NCBI GenBank assembly: GCA_030035585.1
Contig: CM057481.1
Span: 59,033,128-59,097,127, forward strand
Origin: Dugong dugon
Taxonomy: Eukaryota; Chordata; Mammalia; Sirenia; Dugongidae
Direction: 5' to 3'
DNA length: 64,000 bases
Shown here: one piece after another, positions 33,201-44,652 of the stretch
Layout: the number at the start of each line of letters is the position of its first letter
Position numbering within the stretch: the stretch's first letter is position 1
Translations under genes and position numbers: made by a program
The notes under the pieces: model-generated
The model's database searches: none
What the model saw: the letters and a program-made list of their open reading frames with translations, nothing else
Told to the model about the DNA's origin: nothing

Positions 33201-34308
33201 GTTCTTAATGGTAACACTTTAGAGGAAAAGGCTAAAACAATGCTTGGTGTACTCTATCTACACATGTATGGACGTGGAAGCATTTTTTCTAAGTGAAAAT
33301 ATTAACCCCTGCAAAATCCTGTTGGCCTGGAAGGACTCCATCTTTCTTGTTAGTTGAAGTTTTACTTACATAATGATAATTTGGGCATCTGCTAATGTAA
33401 GACAAACAGATGCAGATTTCACATCCTCTTCCATCTAAGTCAAAAGACATACAAGACTTGGCCATGGCCTCCAACTACGGAAAACAACTCCAAAGCCTAC
33501 AAGAGATTTATGGCATGAACGTGTCCTACACATGGCAATTGCATAGAGACACGACACATGACAGTATCATTACTAAAATGCCTTTAAACATGTGTATTCA
33601 AAATTCACAACAACTTAGCTAGTAAAATTAGACTTCAAAGCAGCTAGTAAGTAAATTAACTTCAAATTTCACTTCATTTGAAAATAAGAGCCCTTGCTAT
33701 AATAAATTCAGGGTAACTGTCAGATTTAGGTTTAATTAAAAGAAGAAAAAGCTAATTTTCACCTTTATAGGAGCTCTGCCATTTGCTCTTCTTCGTGAGC
33801 TCTATTTTCCATTTTAGAATCAAATGCTCTGAGGAAAATAAGAGTTTTGTAATTTTATTCTTATAGGTTATAAATTAGGCCAATATCATAAACAGTTATA
33901 GGCTTTATTTAGAGATGAAAAGGAACTTAACGTCTTTTAAATACTGTTATTCCCAATCTGCTTAGAAATCTAAATAAAATCTAATTTAAAAAGAGACAGA
34001 ACTTTAAATTAGGTTGAGAAGAAGAACACTGCATATACAGAAGCATCGATCTTTCTTAACAAGTGAATTTAACAAGCTACTAAAATATAATACACAAGTG
34101 TTACCAATAATTTTGAAAAAAGAGTTAATATCAATACTAGTTGACTTTCCTTTAATACATGCTCCAGTCAAAAAATTTGTATCTCCTACTTTCTCTCCAG
34201 TAAATACTAACTGTGCTAAAAAAATTTTTAATGAAGCAAAAAAAAAAAAAAACACCTCTCTCAGAATGCAATGCAAATATGCATACCCTTCACTTGTATC
34301 CTCAGGAA
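33201..34308. other. Unassigned DNA with one exon-like segment
   Basis: No repeat family was recognised. It includes the candidate minus-strand exon at 33763-33828, described separately. Confidence 0.35.
33763..33828 (-). other. Candidate short exon (unproven)
   Basis: On the minus strand a strong acceptor (CTCTTATTTTCCTCAG) precedes 66 bases and is followed by an AAG|GTGAAA donor. One frame is open throughout (HLILKWKIELTKKSKWQSSYK, flanked by 2 and 1 bases). A second frame reads AFDSKMENRAHEEEQMAEL before a stop at the 3' edge. The length is a multiple of three. I do not recognise the protein. Chance is a real possibility. Confidence 0.2.
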
Positions 34309-34347
34309 ATCAAAAAAAACAAACCCATTGCTGTCGAGTCGATTCAG
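34309..34347 (-). mobile_element. AfroSINE tail fragment
   Basis: Only the RTE-like tail is present (AAACAAACCCATTGCTGTCG, then AGTCGATTC). A 5'-truncated insertion or an RTE end. Confidence 0.75.
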
Positions 34348-36361
34348 ACAAATCCCTACTCAGCCTTGGATCTTAAAAGAAAAATGTATCAGCAACAACA
34401 AACTAAAGGATTCTTTAAGAAACTAGTTTTTTATATTTTAATTGTTCAAAATTTTTAAGATGAAAAGGAACACCTCACCTCCAATATATGCAAACGGCGA
34501 GAAATTTTACTAGGAAAAGAATAGAGCTCAAATCATCACCAGTGCCAATGTCACGAAAGTCTAGGCGTTACAGAAGATCTCCCAAACTGCAGTCAACGGC
34601 TCACTTGCTGCGAATAATATTGGTAATGGCTGAATTCCAGTACAACAACAATAAACAACAACCAGCCCAGAAGTCTACTGGAGTTCACTGTAACGGGATT
34701 TGAGCTGTAATTAAATTTGAGTAGTTTGGTTCAAACCTCAAGTTCAAAAGAATTATCAGCATGAATGGATGAAAAGCCCTTTTACACAGGCATTTTGAAA
34801 ATATGAAAAGGGCTGACACAGCAAGCATCAAAGACTTTAAAAGCAATTGACCCTTAGAGTGAAGGAGAAACGCTAACGGCTGAAACTCAGATGATTCAGG
34901 CAAAGAAAATAAAGGCCCAGATGCTTAAAAAGCCTGGTAGTTTACTAAATATTATTATTTTTAACTGACTTTTGCCAGGGATAGCCAAAGGTGTCACCTA
35001 TAAAATATGAAAAAGAATTCCTATTCCACTCCCTGAAAAACTAAAGTCAATAAAATTTTATCAAAAATTACCCCAGCATGACATTCAAACAGCAATGATG
35101 TTAAAAACAACAATAACAACAAAACCTGATAACCTAAAAGTCCAAACCTGTTTGTTGGGGGTGGGGGGTGGGGGGAGTCGACTTAACAGAATTTATCTTA
35201 CCATTATTTCAAGACATTTAACTCTTACTCTCTAATACAGGGTAGACACAGAGACATATGTATTTTTTCTGTCTCCCTTGAATCACATTATCTTTTGGGC
35301 ACATTAAAAAAAAAAGTAAAGTAAAAAGTAACCAGCATAATAAATCTGGCCTATAGAAAGTGTGAATGACTGAGGACTGAAAAAGATTTCAGTAGTTTAA
35401 AAAAAATAGTATTAAAGGATTATACAATCATTTGTTGTATGCAAAGTATACTTATGTAAAAATACATGGATATGGCAATGTGTGTATACACATTCACACA
35501 CACATCAAATGAACTATAAATATAAATGTATAAGTACGTATATAATAATATAAGTGTGTGTATATATATTTATATCATGCATACATACACACACAACCAA
35601 GTGCCGCTTTTCAACAAAATGAAGTTGGTTGAGCGTATACAGCCTGAACTTTTAGACAGCACTTTTCACTGAGTTTTGATGTTAAAACTTTTCCCTTCTT
35701 ACCATGCTGTTATCTCTGTATCTTGGCATTCTGGGAGAAGGAGAAGCCAGTTTTTCATAAGATGGAAACATTCTGTGCCAAATGAAGCAGGTGTGAGATA
35801 TCTCAAAGATGAAAGCAATTCTCCAAATAACAACGTCACCCTGTAATGCTTTCTTGACGTGTACAATTTTGTTATTCCTCTGTTTGAGATTTAATACAAA
35901 GTACGGTGCGATCTTTTCTCACAGAGATGAGTAGTCTAATGACTGGTGCTCATTCTGAGTGGCTTTTTAGCACTGAGGAAAAAGTCAATCCAATACTGGT
36001 ATCACTTAAAATGGGGAAGAAAAACAGCCATAGCAGACAGGCCGCTGTACTCTTAAACGCTCTTTTCTTTACAAGCCAAGTAATTCTTGATGTAATTATT
36101 TATTCTGAAAACTGTTTATCTCAAATCATGAGTTTTGAAATAATTCAGTGTAATCCCCCACCAAAAACACAGACTCCCATGAAGAAATCAATCATAAAAC
36201 TTACTTTCTGTCCATTAAAAATATCATGCTGAATGTAACACAGCAATGTCTTTTAGGAATTTCTCATTATATTAAAAAAAATTATAAACAATTTATGACA
36301 AAAGATATTACCAAATGGTTGTAGAATTTATGTTTTTCTTTATTTCAAAACAGAACAAGTT
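34348..36361. other. Unassigned DNA with simple repeats
   Basis: It contains a G-rich tract at 35157-35177, mixed (CA/TA)n sequence at 35476-35600, and exon-like segments considered in the findings. No repeat family was recognised. Confidence 0.35.
35157..35177 (+). repeat. G-rich tract (three G-runs of 5-6)
   Basis: Runs of G5, G6 and G6 separated by single T. It could form a G-quadruplex if a run is shared. Low-complexity. Confidence 0.85.
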
Positions 36362-37096
36362 ATTGTTGCTGTTAGGTGCAGTCCAGTCGGTTCCGACTCA
36401 TAGTGACCCTATGTATAACACAACAGAACTTTGCCTGGTCCTGCACCATCCTCACAATCGTTGTTATGCTTGAGCCCACTGCTGCAGACACTGTGTCAAT
36501 CCATCTCATTGAGGGTTTTCCTCTTTTATACTGACTCTCTACTTTACCAAGCATGATGTCCTTCTCCAGGGACTGGTCCCTCCTGATAACACGTCCAAAG
36601 TACATGAATGAAGTCTCGCCATCCTTGCTTCTAAGGAGCATTCTGGCTGTACTTCTTCCAAGGCAGATTTGTTCATTCTTCTGGTAGTCCATGGTATGTT
36701 CAATATTCTTTGCCAACACCATAATTCAAAGGCATCAATTCAGCCTTCCTTACTCATTGCCCAGCTTTCGCATGCATATGAGGCGATTGAAAATATTATG
36801 GCTTGGGTCAGGCGCACCTTAGTCCTCAAAGTAACATCTTTGCTTTTTAACACTTTAAAGAGATGCAGCAGATTTTACCAGTGCAATACATCATTTGATT
36901 TCTTGACTGCTGCTTCCATGGACATTGATTGTGGATCCAAGTAAAATGAAATCCTTGACAACTTCAATCTTTTCTCCATTTATATCATGATGTTGCTTAT
37001 CGGTGTAGTTGTGAGGATTCTGGTTTCTTTACGTTGAGGTATAATTCACACTGAAGGCTGTAGTCTTAGATCTTCATCAGTAAGTGCTTCAAGTCT
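36362..37096 (-). mobile_element. 5'-truncated RTE fragment
   Basis: This is the 3' part of RTE on the minus strand. The left end is TTGTTGCTGTTAGGTGCAGT. Conserved blocks are AGCATGATGTCCTTCTCCAG, TTCAAAGGCATCAATTC and CATGATGTTGCTTATCGG. It ends at TCAGTAAGTGCTTCAAGTC, before the YADD region. The coding content corresponds to the RT C-terminus and is broken. Confidence 0.9.
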
Positions 37097-37097
37097 T

Positions 37098-37174
37098 TAG
37101 AATTTACATTTCTAACACGTTCCCAGGTAATGCTGATGCTGCTAGTCTAGGGGCTACACTTTGAGAACCACTGA
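37098..37174 (+). mobile_element. MER5A-like fragment
   Basis: AGAATTTACATTTCTAACAC, GATGCTGATGCTGCTAGTC, then CTTTGAGAACCACTG: the right half of MER5A, directly abutting the RTE fragment. Confidence 0.8.
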
Positions 37175-37351
37175 TCTAGACAATTTTCTCTCAATAATTA
37201 GCAAAGTTAATAACGAGAAAAAATGAAAACTGAACCATGGTATACTGTATATTTAATAAAAATAAAGACTTTTGGTCCTTAGAATTTAAACCATATTAAT
37301 GTAAATGATATTTAAGACAGGCAGAGCATAGGCCTTAGAGATAATCTAGTC

Positions 37352-37572
37352 CAGAGTCCGCCGATTTTCTCTGTAAAGGGCCAGACAGTAAATATTTTAG
37401 GCTTTGTGGGGCATACAGTCTGTTGCAACTACTCAACTACTGCATTGTAGTGTGAAAGCAGCCACAGACAATACACAGATAAACGAGAGTGGCTGTGTGC
37501 CAATAAAACTTTATTTACAAAACAGGCTGTGGGCTGGATTTGGGCCACAGGCCGTAGTTTGCCAACTCCTCA
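37352..37572 (+). mobile_element. MER1-like hAT element
   Basis: TCTGTAAAGGGCCAGACAGT, AAATATTTTAGGCTTTGTGG, CAATAAAACTTTATTTAC, GGCCGTAGTTTGCCAACTCC. Sister to 24491-24698. Confidence 0.75.
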
Positions 37573-40500
37573 TCAATCTCTTTTTAAAGATGAAGAAAAC
37601 AATGCCCAGGGAGATTAAACAACTTCAAATGCTACAAGACAGTAAGGGGCATAATCACAACTAGCGCATCGGTGTCCTGATACCCAGATGTAGTAAAGAA
37701 GCTACTGTTGTCGGAGTATTTTGATAAGAAAAGTCACAAATGGAATGTGTTGTAAAATCTCATGATCAAGAACAAAAAATGACTTTACTAAACAAAATGG
37801 TATCTCGTTCCAGAATACAAAATATTACTATTCCTAATATTATTTCTAAATGGAAAGCTTAAACAGAGAACTCTCTCGAGACTTTTGTCACATCTGGCTT
37901 CCTTGCATCCTCAACTGGGCTGGCACAGGGACTATGCCAATAGACTTTTGTTTAGGGAGTGTGGATGAAGGGAATTCAAGGATTTCTCAGTCCCTACCCT
38001 CTTGGTCCTTCGACTTTCTCATTCTATCTTCCATTCATTCTATGCCCTTTCTTACAAAAATCGTTCCTAAAGAATATTCCTAAACTCAGGAGTACTTCTA
38101 AAAGTTAACCAACATAAAAGACAGAAGAGGTAATAAATTGTAAAACTTAAGTTAAAAAAAAGTTTTTGTGCAGACTATTACATTTGAGGATTTAAAAATT
38201 TGTGATTTTAATTCTAATTATTAGATAATTATTAAAGTAAAATAGAATTATTTAGCTAATAAAAATAAAGCAAACATATTTATCTTTACCACACAGATAT
38301 CTTAGAGTATGTAATTACATGTGTACACACATACACACAGATACAATTATATACAGTTTTTATGCTTTCATAGTTGCCTAAGTTTCTACTCTTAAAACTG
38401 ACATTTGAAGTCAACATATTTTAGCAACTGATAAAATTTTTATGCATTGCCTTATAGCTACTTCTTTTATGCCAGTAGATAAAAAATGATGAAGCTAATG
38501 CATACACTTATTAAAAATAAAACATCCTAGCTTAATTATCAAACACAGATTCAAAACTGTTGAAGTAGCTGTACAGTTACAAGTGTGTATATCCAATTCA
38601 GGATAAGAAGGATGAGTCCTAAACTCAGACTAAGTTTTGAACGTATCTGATGTATCCTGAACCATGCATGAAAAAGCATCTGTTATTTAGACCAAAGTAA
38701 CCCTGAGTATCCTCCGACAAAACTAGAGCGAAAAATGTCAAAATCTAATTTCATCCCTGTCCACATGCTTCTTTGAATAATTCAGAGACTTGGTCAGTAT
38801 GTTGAACTAACAAGCTGGCTTAATGCTTGCCAACTCTGATGGCTCCAATTCTTTATTTTAAGAAACAGAGTTTTAAAAACATACTCACAAGCAAATTTAA
38901 GGTAATGCAAAGGTTAGGCCAAGTGGCAAAGTCATATATGTTGAATGACACCTCAAAACCAAAAAAACATGAATAACACCTATATATCACTTCCTAAGCT
39001 ATAAAATGGAAATAATTTTGGAGTTTGGACTTGCACAAGATGAATTCAGTATGTTTTCATTAAACTGTACCCAGTCATTCTTTAGGGGATTGAACATACA
39101 TCTAATCTTACTTCATTAGGAATCACGGAAAAGTGTTCCTGAGAAGAGGTTAGCATTTTATTTTTTAATTATTATGAGAAATTCCACACATAAGAAGCAA
39201 GAGCAAATTCTGTCTTTCATGTCTTTATTATTCACATATTTGAGCCTCATGGACCCATTTGCTACAAAGATTTTCCTAACATATACTTGCAGTAATCAAT
39301 GACAAACCACTACTAAGAGTATTAAAGAGAGAGACTTAGCTAGTATCTCCATGATTGCTTTCTTTCTTTCTTTTGGGGGGGTGGGGGGTGCAGGAGGCCT
39401 AGTACCAGATGAAGTTTAAGGAAATTATTCTGTTTAACGTTGCTATTCTAAGAAGACTCATTACTATAACTTACAAGAAAACATTACACAGAGCCTTCCA
39501 CACAAATTCCACCTTGAATTGCAATTCTTTTTTTTTCACCACACCCCACCCCCCGCCAGGAACTTGGGGCATGAACTAGGCATTAAAAGAAAAAATTAAG
39601 CAAGGTTCCAACCCCAAAGGGGGTTTAGTGCATATTTTTATGGGCAGGAAGCCCAAGCTCAATGTTTTAGTACCACTTGAAGTACCGGTAAAAGGTATTT
39701 TTAAAGAGGCAGTCAGTATAACTTTTTTTTTCCTAGAATGCTCCCCAATATCAACATAAAAATTCCATCACTCTGCCTCTTCTTTTTTCTAAGTTTTGTA
39801 AAAGGATTACCTAAAACTCAAACTTAGAGACAAAGATTTACTATCCAACTAACTACTCTTTCCTATACTTGCCAGCACTTTAGCACTTTTAATATTATTT
39901 TCAACTACTGATGAACCGCTTTACAAATGCGTATGTGTCCCTTCTGCACATAAATAACAGAAGCTCTCTGAGGGTACAATCTTTGATCTCTTCTGTATTA
40001 TCCACACACTGCTAACTCCATAAATCTGTGCCAGGTACTCACTCTATATATACCTGCAGGTGAGCTAAAAAAACACCAGGTCACCACCTCAGTAACAATA
40101 TTATTCTTGCAACCACAGTGAACTCTTTAGAGCTACACAGTCCAAAGAAAATGCCCATAATCTGTCTTTCATATTAAAAGTGTCACATTAATTCTGTGGT
40201 TTGTAGACTTTCCATTCTGGGAAGCCAATGCTAGATCAAGAGTTAAATACTCTGGGTTCCAGATTTGTCTTCACCACTAACAAAGACAATGATCTTGGTA
40301 AATTGTTTCAGGTCTTCTGTTTTATAGGATATTGTGAAGAGAACAACTATCAAAGCAAAGGTGCTTCATGCTTGGATAAAATAAATACATGACACCTTTC
40401 TTTTCCTTCCTCAAGTAGGTGAATGTCAAGATTATTCAAACTATATGATAATGTAACGGTGATGATAAGAAACTAGCAGCCTAATCTATAAAGTACATAA

Positions 40501-40814
40501 TGCTAACTACATGCTGAATCAAAGTTCTATGAAGACGTGAGTTTCTAATCTACTGAGGCATATGTATTAACAGTGCAGTAATTCAAGAGAAAAAAGGTCA
40601 TGAGTAAAGCAAATGGAAAAAAAACATGATAGAAAAGTTTTGGAATTTTTTTTAGTCAGTCCTTCCTATCAATTAAAAAAGGAAAGGATGGGAGATGTCT
40701 TAGAATATCAAAACACCATCTTTCAAGATTGGACTCTTCAAAAATATGAAAACGTGAAGAAAAATCAACGCAATACTTGGTACACAGTAAGGAATCAATA
40801 AATATTTGTTCCAG
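37573..40814. other. Unassigned AT-rich DNA
   Basis: Weak L2 3'-end phrases occur at about 39955-40060 (GAAGCTCTCTGAGGGTAC). A G-rich tract lies at 39376-39391 and a C-rich tract at 39542-39557. A possible MIR lies at about 40225-40330. No open frame of note. Confidence 0.4.
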
Positions 40815-41426
40815 AGCAGACCCACACAAATATGGCCAATTGATTTTTTACAAAGGTGCAAAAGCATTTCAGTCGAGAAAGATAGCCTTCTCAAAAAATG
40901 CTGCTGGAGAAATTGGACATCCATATGCAAAAAAAATGAACCTTGATCTAAACTTCACCCTTTATTGAAAAACCAACTCAAAATGGATCATACATAAATC
41001 TAAAGCCTAAAACTATAAAACTTTCAGGAGAAAACCTTCATGACTTGGAATTAGGCAGAGTTCTTAGACATGACAACAAAACTATGATTTATAAAGAAAA
41101 TACTGATAAAGCTTACTTCACCAAAATTAAAAACCTGTACTCTGCAAATAACTGTTCAGGGTGTAAAAATACACGCTACAAATTAGGAGAAAATATCTGC
41201 AAATCACAATGTGGCAAAGTACTTGTATCCCAAATATACAAAGAATTTTCAAAATGCCACAGTAAGAAAACAAACAGCCCAATTAAAATATGGGCAAAAG
41301 GCCTAACAGACACTTCACCTAAGAAAATATAAGGATGGCAAATAAGCACATGAAAACGTTTTCAAAATCAATAGCCATTAGGTAAATGAAAATTAAAACC
41401 CTCTAAAACATTGTTAAACACCTATT

Positions 41427-41628
41427 CCCCAAAACCCATTGTCGTCAAGTCAATTCTGACTCATAGCAACTCTACAGGACAGAGTAGAGCTGCCCCATAG
41501 GGTTTCCAAGGCTATAATCTTTATGGAAGCAAACTGCCACATCTTTCTCCCGTGGAACAGGGGAAGGGTTCAAACTGCTGATGTTTCAGTTAGCAACCAA
41601 GCACTTAACCCTGCGCCACCAGGACTCC
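41427..41628 (-). mobile_element. AfroSINE-type SINE (first of a nested pair)
   Basis: Full-length-like: tail CCCATTGTCGTCAAGTCAAT, middle GCAAACTGCCACATCTTTC, head CTGCGCCACCAGGACTCC. Target duplication TAAACACCTATT at 41415-41426 and 41629-41640, perfect. Confidence 0.95.
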
Positions 41629-41641
41629 TAAACACCTATTA

Positions 41642-41789
41642 ACCAAAAACCAAACCGGTTCGAACTCATAGTGACCTTATAGGACACAGCAGAACTGCCC
41701 CATAGGGTTTCCAAGGAGCGGCTGGTAGATTTGAACTGCTGACCTTTTGGTTAGCAGCCGTAGCTCTTAACCACTGCGCCACCAGGATT
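41642..41789 (-). mobile_element. AfroSINE-type SINE (inserted in the first SINE's duplication)
   Basis: A shorter-subtype SINE lacking the CCACATCTTTCTCC segment (GGGTTTCCAAGGAGCGGCTG). It is bounded by CCTATTA at 41635-41641 and 41790-41796. It therefore landed in the right-hand target duplication of the neighbouring SINE and is the younger of the two. Confidence 0.92.
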
Positions 41790-42210
41790 CCTATTAGAAC
41801 AGCTGAAATAAAATATACTGACAATACCAAGTGCTAGCAAGGATGCATAGCAAACAGAAACCTCATACCTTGCTGGTGAAATGCAGAACTGTACATCCAC
41901 TCTGGGAAGAGTTTGACAGTTTCTTATAAAGTTGAACAACACTTACCACATGACCCAGCAATCCCACTTCTATATATTTATCAAAGAGAAATGAAAACTT
42001 GTATTTATAAAAAAACCTGTATATGAGTATTTACAGCAATTCTTTTCATAATTGTCCCAAACGGGAAAGAAATGTCCTTCAGAGGGTGAATGGATAAACA
42101 AACTGTAGTACTTCCAAACAGCAGACTATTACTCAGACATAAAGAAGAAGAAATGACTGATACATGCAAAAACCACAATGAATCTCCAAGTGACAGAAGT
42201 TAGTCTCAAG

Positions 42211-42387
42211 AAGGCAGGAGGGGACAGGAAAGCTGGTAACAGGGAACCCAAGACTGAGAAGGAAGAGCATTGACATGTCGTAGGGTTTTTAACCAATGTC
42301 ATAAAACAATATGTGTACTAACTGTTTAATGAGAAACTACTTGTTGGGTAAACCTTCATCTAAAGTACAATAAAAAAAATTAAAAAA
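42211..42387 (+). mobile_element. Young L1 3' end, 5'-truncated
   Basis: 177 bp of L1 3' UTR (GGAGGGGACAGGAAAGCTGG, GACATGTCGTAGGG, TTCATCTAAAGTACAAT) with an A-rich tail. A perfect 15-bp duplication, GAAGTTAGTCTCAAG, lies at 42196-42210 and 42388-42402. Confidence 0.95.
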
Positions 42388-42845
42388 GAAGTTAGTCTCA
42401 AGACAATAGTATGCTTCCACTTAAATGACACTCTTGAAAAGAAAATACTATACTGATGGAGAACAGATAAGGGATTGCCAGAAGTTAAAAGTGGAGAAAT
42501 GGGAGTGACTCCAAAGGAACAGCACAAGAAGTTTTCAGGGTGATGGACCTGCTCTGTATCTTGACTGTGCTGGTAGTTATACGAATCTATACATATGTTA
42601 AACTTCATAGTGCAGTATACCAAAAGGAAGTCATTTTACTCCCCACTAAAAGACACCAAGGCTCCTTGGAGTGGTAGCTGATTTCAGGTCTGGGGCAGGG
42701 AGAGAATAAAGTAAACCTGGAACATCTTGTCATGCCAGTAAGGAAGCACTCAAAGATGAAAAGAAAAACATTGCAAGAACAGATAAGTCAACTTGAAGGG
42801 GCACCCACTGGCCAAATTTGAGACAGTTTGGGCATCAAAAAGAAC

Positions 42846-43031
42846 AACAATGGTACCCACTGCCACTGAGTCGAGTCCAACTTATAGAGATCCTATAGGA
42901 CAAAGTAGAACTGCCCTGTAGGGTTTCCAAGCCTGTAATCTTTATGCAAGCAGACTGCCACATTGGTGGGTTCGAACCGCCAACATTTCAGTTAAAAGCC
43001 GAGTGCTTAACCACTAGGCCACCAGGGTACC
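42846..43031 (-). mobile_element. AfroSINE-type SINE
   Basis: Tail CACTGCCACTGAGTCGAGTC, body CTGTAATCTTTATGCAAGC, head CTAGGCCACCAGGG. Part of the ATCTTTCTCC region is deleted. Confidence 0.92.
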
Positions 43032-43085
43032 CATAATAATGGTAATGGATTATAATTATTAAATAAAAAAGAATCCTTGAGTACA

Positions 43086-43258
43086 TAAATCAAAACCAAA
43101 CTCGTCGTCGAGTCAGTTCCAACTCATAGCGACCCAACAGGACAGAGTATAACTGCCCCATAGCGTTTCCAAGGAGCAGTGGTGGATTCAAACTGCCGAT
43201 CTTTAGTTAGCAGCCATAGCTCGCCGTACCTCTTAACCACTGTGCCACCAGGGCCCCT
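43086..43258 (-). mobile_element. AfroSINE-type SINE
   Basis: Tail AAAACCAAACTCGTCGTCGA, body CCATAGCGTTTCCAAGG, head ACTGTGCCACCAGGGCCCC. It contains a short duplication-like CTCGCCGTACCTC near the head. Confidence 0.92.
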
Positions 43259-43329
43259 TGAATCCACAGGGATACTTTAAAAAAGAAGCTGGGGGTGGGG
43301 GGAGGGAAGTTCTTTACAAAAGAATGCCA

Positions 43330-44160
43330 ACTAATAAAGTTAGAAAAAAATGATGGTATTAGGAAAATCATCATTTTGCATGTATAATAAATGCTCCAGG
43401 CAAGACGTTAAAACCATTAAGTGAAAGATTATTGGGGAACAGGATAATCACATGATTCCAAAATACGATATCATAGATGACTTCTTACTCACACAGGAGA
43501 AATGAACCTTTATGGTACAGAAAACTGGAGACAGCCACCTTCATCAAATGATTAAACTCAGCCTCACCAAGAATGGGACGGACTATGTGCCTCCTGGTAC
43601 AATGTGATATGAAGTACCCAACATCACCTTTGTAGTATCTGTGCAGATCTATTTAACCTGAATCTGAAGATAAGTAAATCAGACGATCCAGATTATGGAA
43701 CTATCTATAGGACAATTGCTGTAGATGCTATAAAAATGTCAATTTCATGAAGGAGAAAAAAGGCAGGGACTTAACAACCAAGTGCGGTGAATGATCCTTC
43801 ACTGGCACTTAGGGAGGGAAAAAAGTTATAAAGCTATTATTATTGGGACCATAGGGGACAACTATAAGACTAACCGTATTATTAGCTCATATTAATGTAT
43901 TAATACTAAATTTCTTGAATATGACAATGATATTGTGGTTATGAGAAGCATGTCTACATTCTCAAGAGACATATGCTGAAGTATCTAGTGATGAAGTGCT
44001 GGGATGTCTGCCACTTACTTAAAATGTTTCAGGAAAAACATTGAGAGAAAAAAGGGATAAAGCAAATGAGGTAAAATCTTAATAACTGGTGAATCCTGGG
44101 AAAAGATACATGCTGTAAGTTTTCTGAAAGTTGTAATTTTTCAAAATAAAGTTTGGGAGG
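43330..44160 (+). mobile_element. Old LINE 3' UTR-like sequence (L1M-like)
   Basis: Phrases such as ATATTGTGGTTATGAGAAGC, CATATGCTGAAGTATCTAGT and GATGTCTGCCACTTACTT, plus an end near AATAAAGTTTGGG, match old L1 3' regions by recall. No open frame. Confidence 0.5.
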
Positions 44161-44259
44161 AGACGTGGACTACTCATTTTAAAACCTCCGCACTCATACT
44201 CCCAATAGAGAAAAGAAAATATACACATTGTTATGAAAAGAGTATAAGAATTTCAGTCA

Positions 44260-44372
44260 AAGAATTCAGAGCCCAGCTCTGCCCTCTCTTAATTGTGTTA
44301 GTTTGCTTAGATCAAGTTACTTACCCCTCTGAGTGTCAGTTTTCTCACTGGTATTAAAAAGGCAAAATATCT
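44260..44372 (+). mobile_element. MIR fragment
   Basis: AGCCCAGCTCTGCCCTCTCT, AAGTTACTTACCCCTCTGAG, TCAGTTTTCTCACTGGTA: sense MIR core. Confidence 0.65.
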
Positions 44373-44626
44373 GTTAGTTAATGAAACGGTTTACAAGGTA
44401 ACAAGACATTAGAGACTGGTCGGGAGCCATGACTAGATATGTAGGAGGCATATACTTTACAATCATTCAGTTAGCAATAATGATTCTTTGTAGGATTGCT
44501 ATAAAGAGTAAACGAAGAAAAAGAAAAAAAAAAAAACTATGAAAAGCACCTAGTCTGGCATACAACAGATGCTGAATAAATTCAATCTACTTCTCCTTTC
44601 AAATACAGAGGAAAAAAAAATGAATG

Positions 44627-44652
44627 ACAAGAATTTACCAGTTACCAAGAGG
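44627..44652. repeat. Target-site duplication, left copy
   Basis: Identical over 26 bases to 50399-50424. It begins ACAAGAATTTACC and ends ACCAAGAGG. The two outermost bases on each side may be shared with the L1 ends. Confidence 0.93.

Larger units (their letters stand above)
40815..42640 (+). mobile_element. Old L1 ORF2 tail and 3' UTR (L1M-like), with later insertions
   Basis: Recognisable ORF2 blocks are ACACAAATATGGCCAATTG, ATGCTGCTGGAGAAATTGG, AAACAAACAGCCCAATTAAA, TGACCCAGCAATCCCACTTC and GGGTGAATGGATAAACAAAC. 3' UTR-like sequence continues after 42403 (ATGGACCTGCTCTGTATCTT). Two SINEs (41427-41628, 41642-41789) and a young L1 end (42211-42387) interrupt it. All frames are degraded. 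Confidence 0.82.

Noticed and set aside
34479..34560. Minus-strand segment with AG|GTGAGG donor and an open frame
   Set aside because: Weak acceptor, and the phase is incompatible with the exon-like segment at 33763.
35703..35838. Minus-strand exon-like frame (MFPSYEKLASPSPRMPRYRD) with a GTAAGA donor
   Set aside because: The opposite strand is open over the same bases with an equally protein-like translation, and the phase does not fit neighbouring candidates. Too ambiguous to call.
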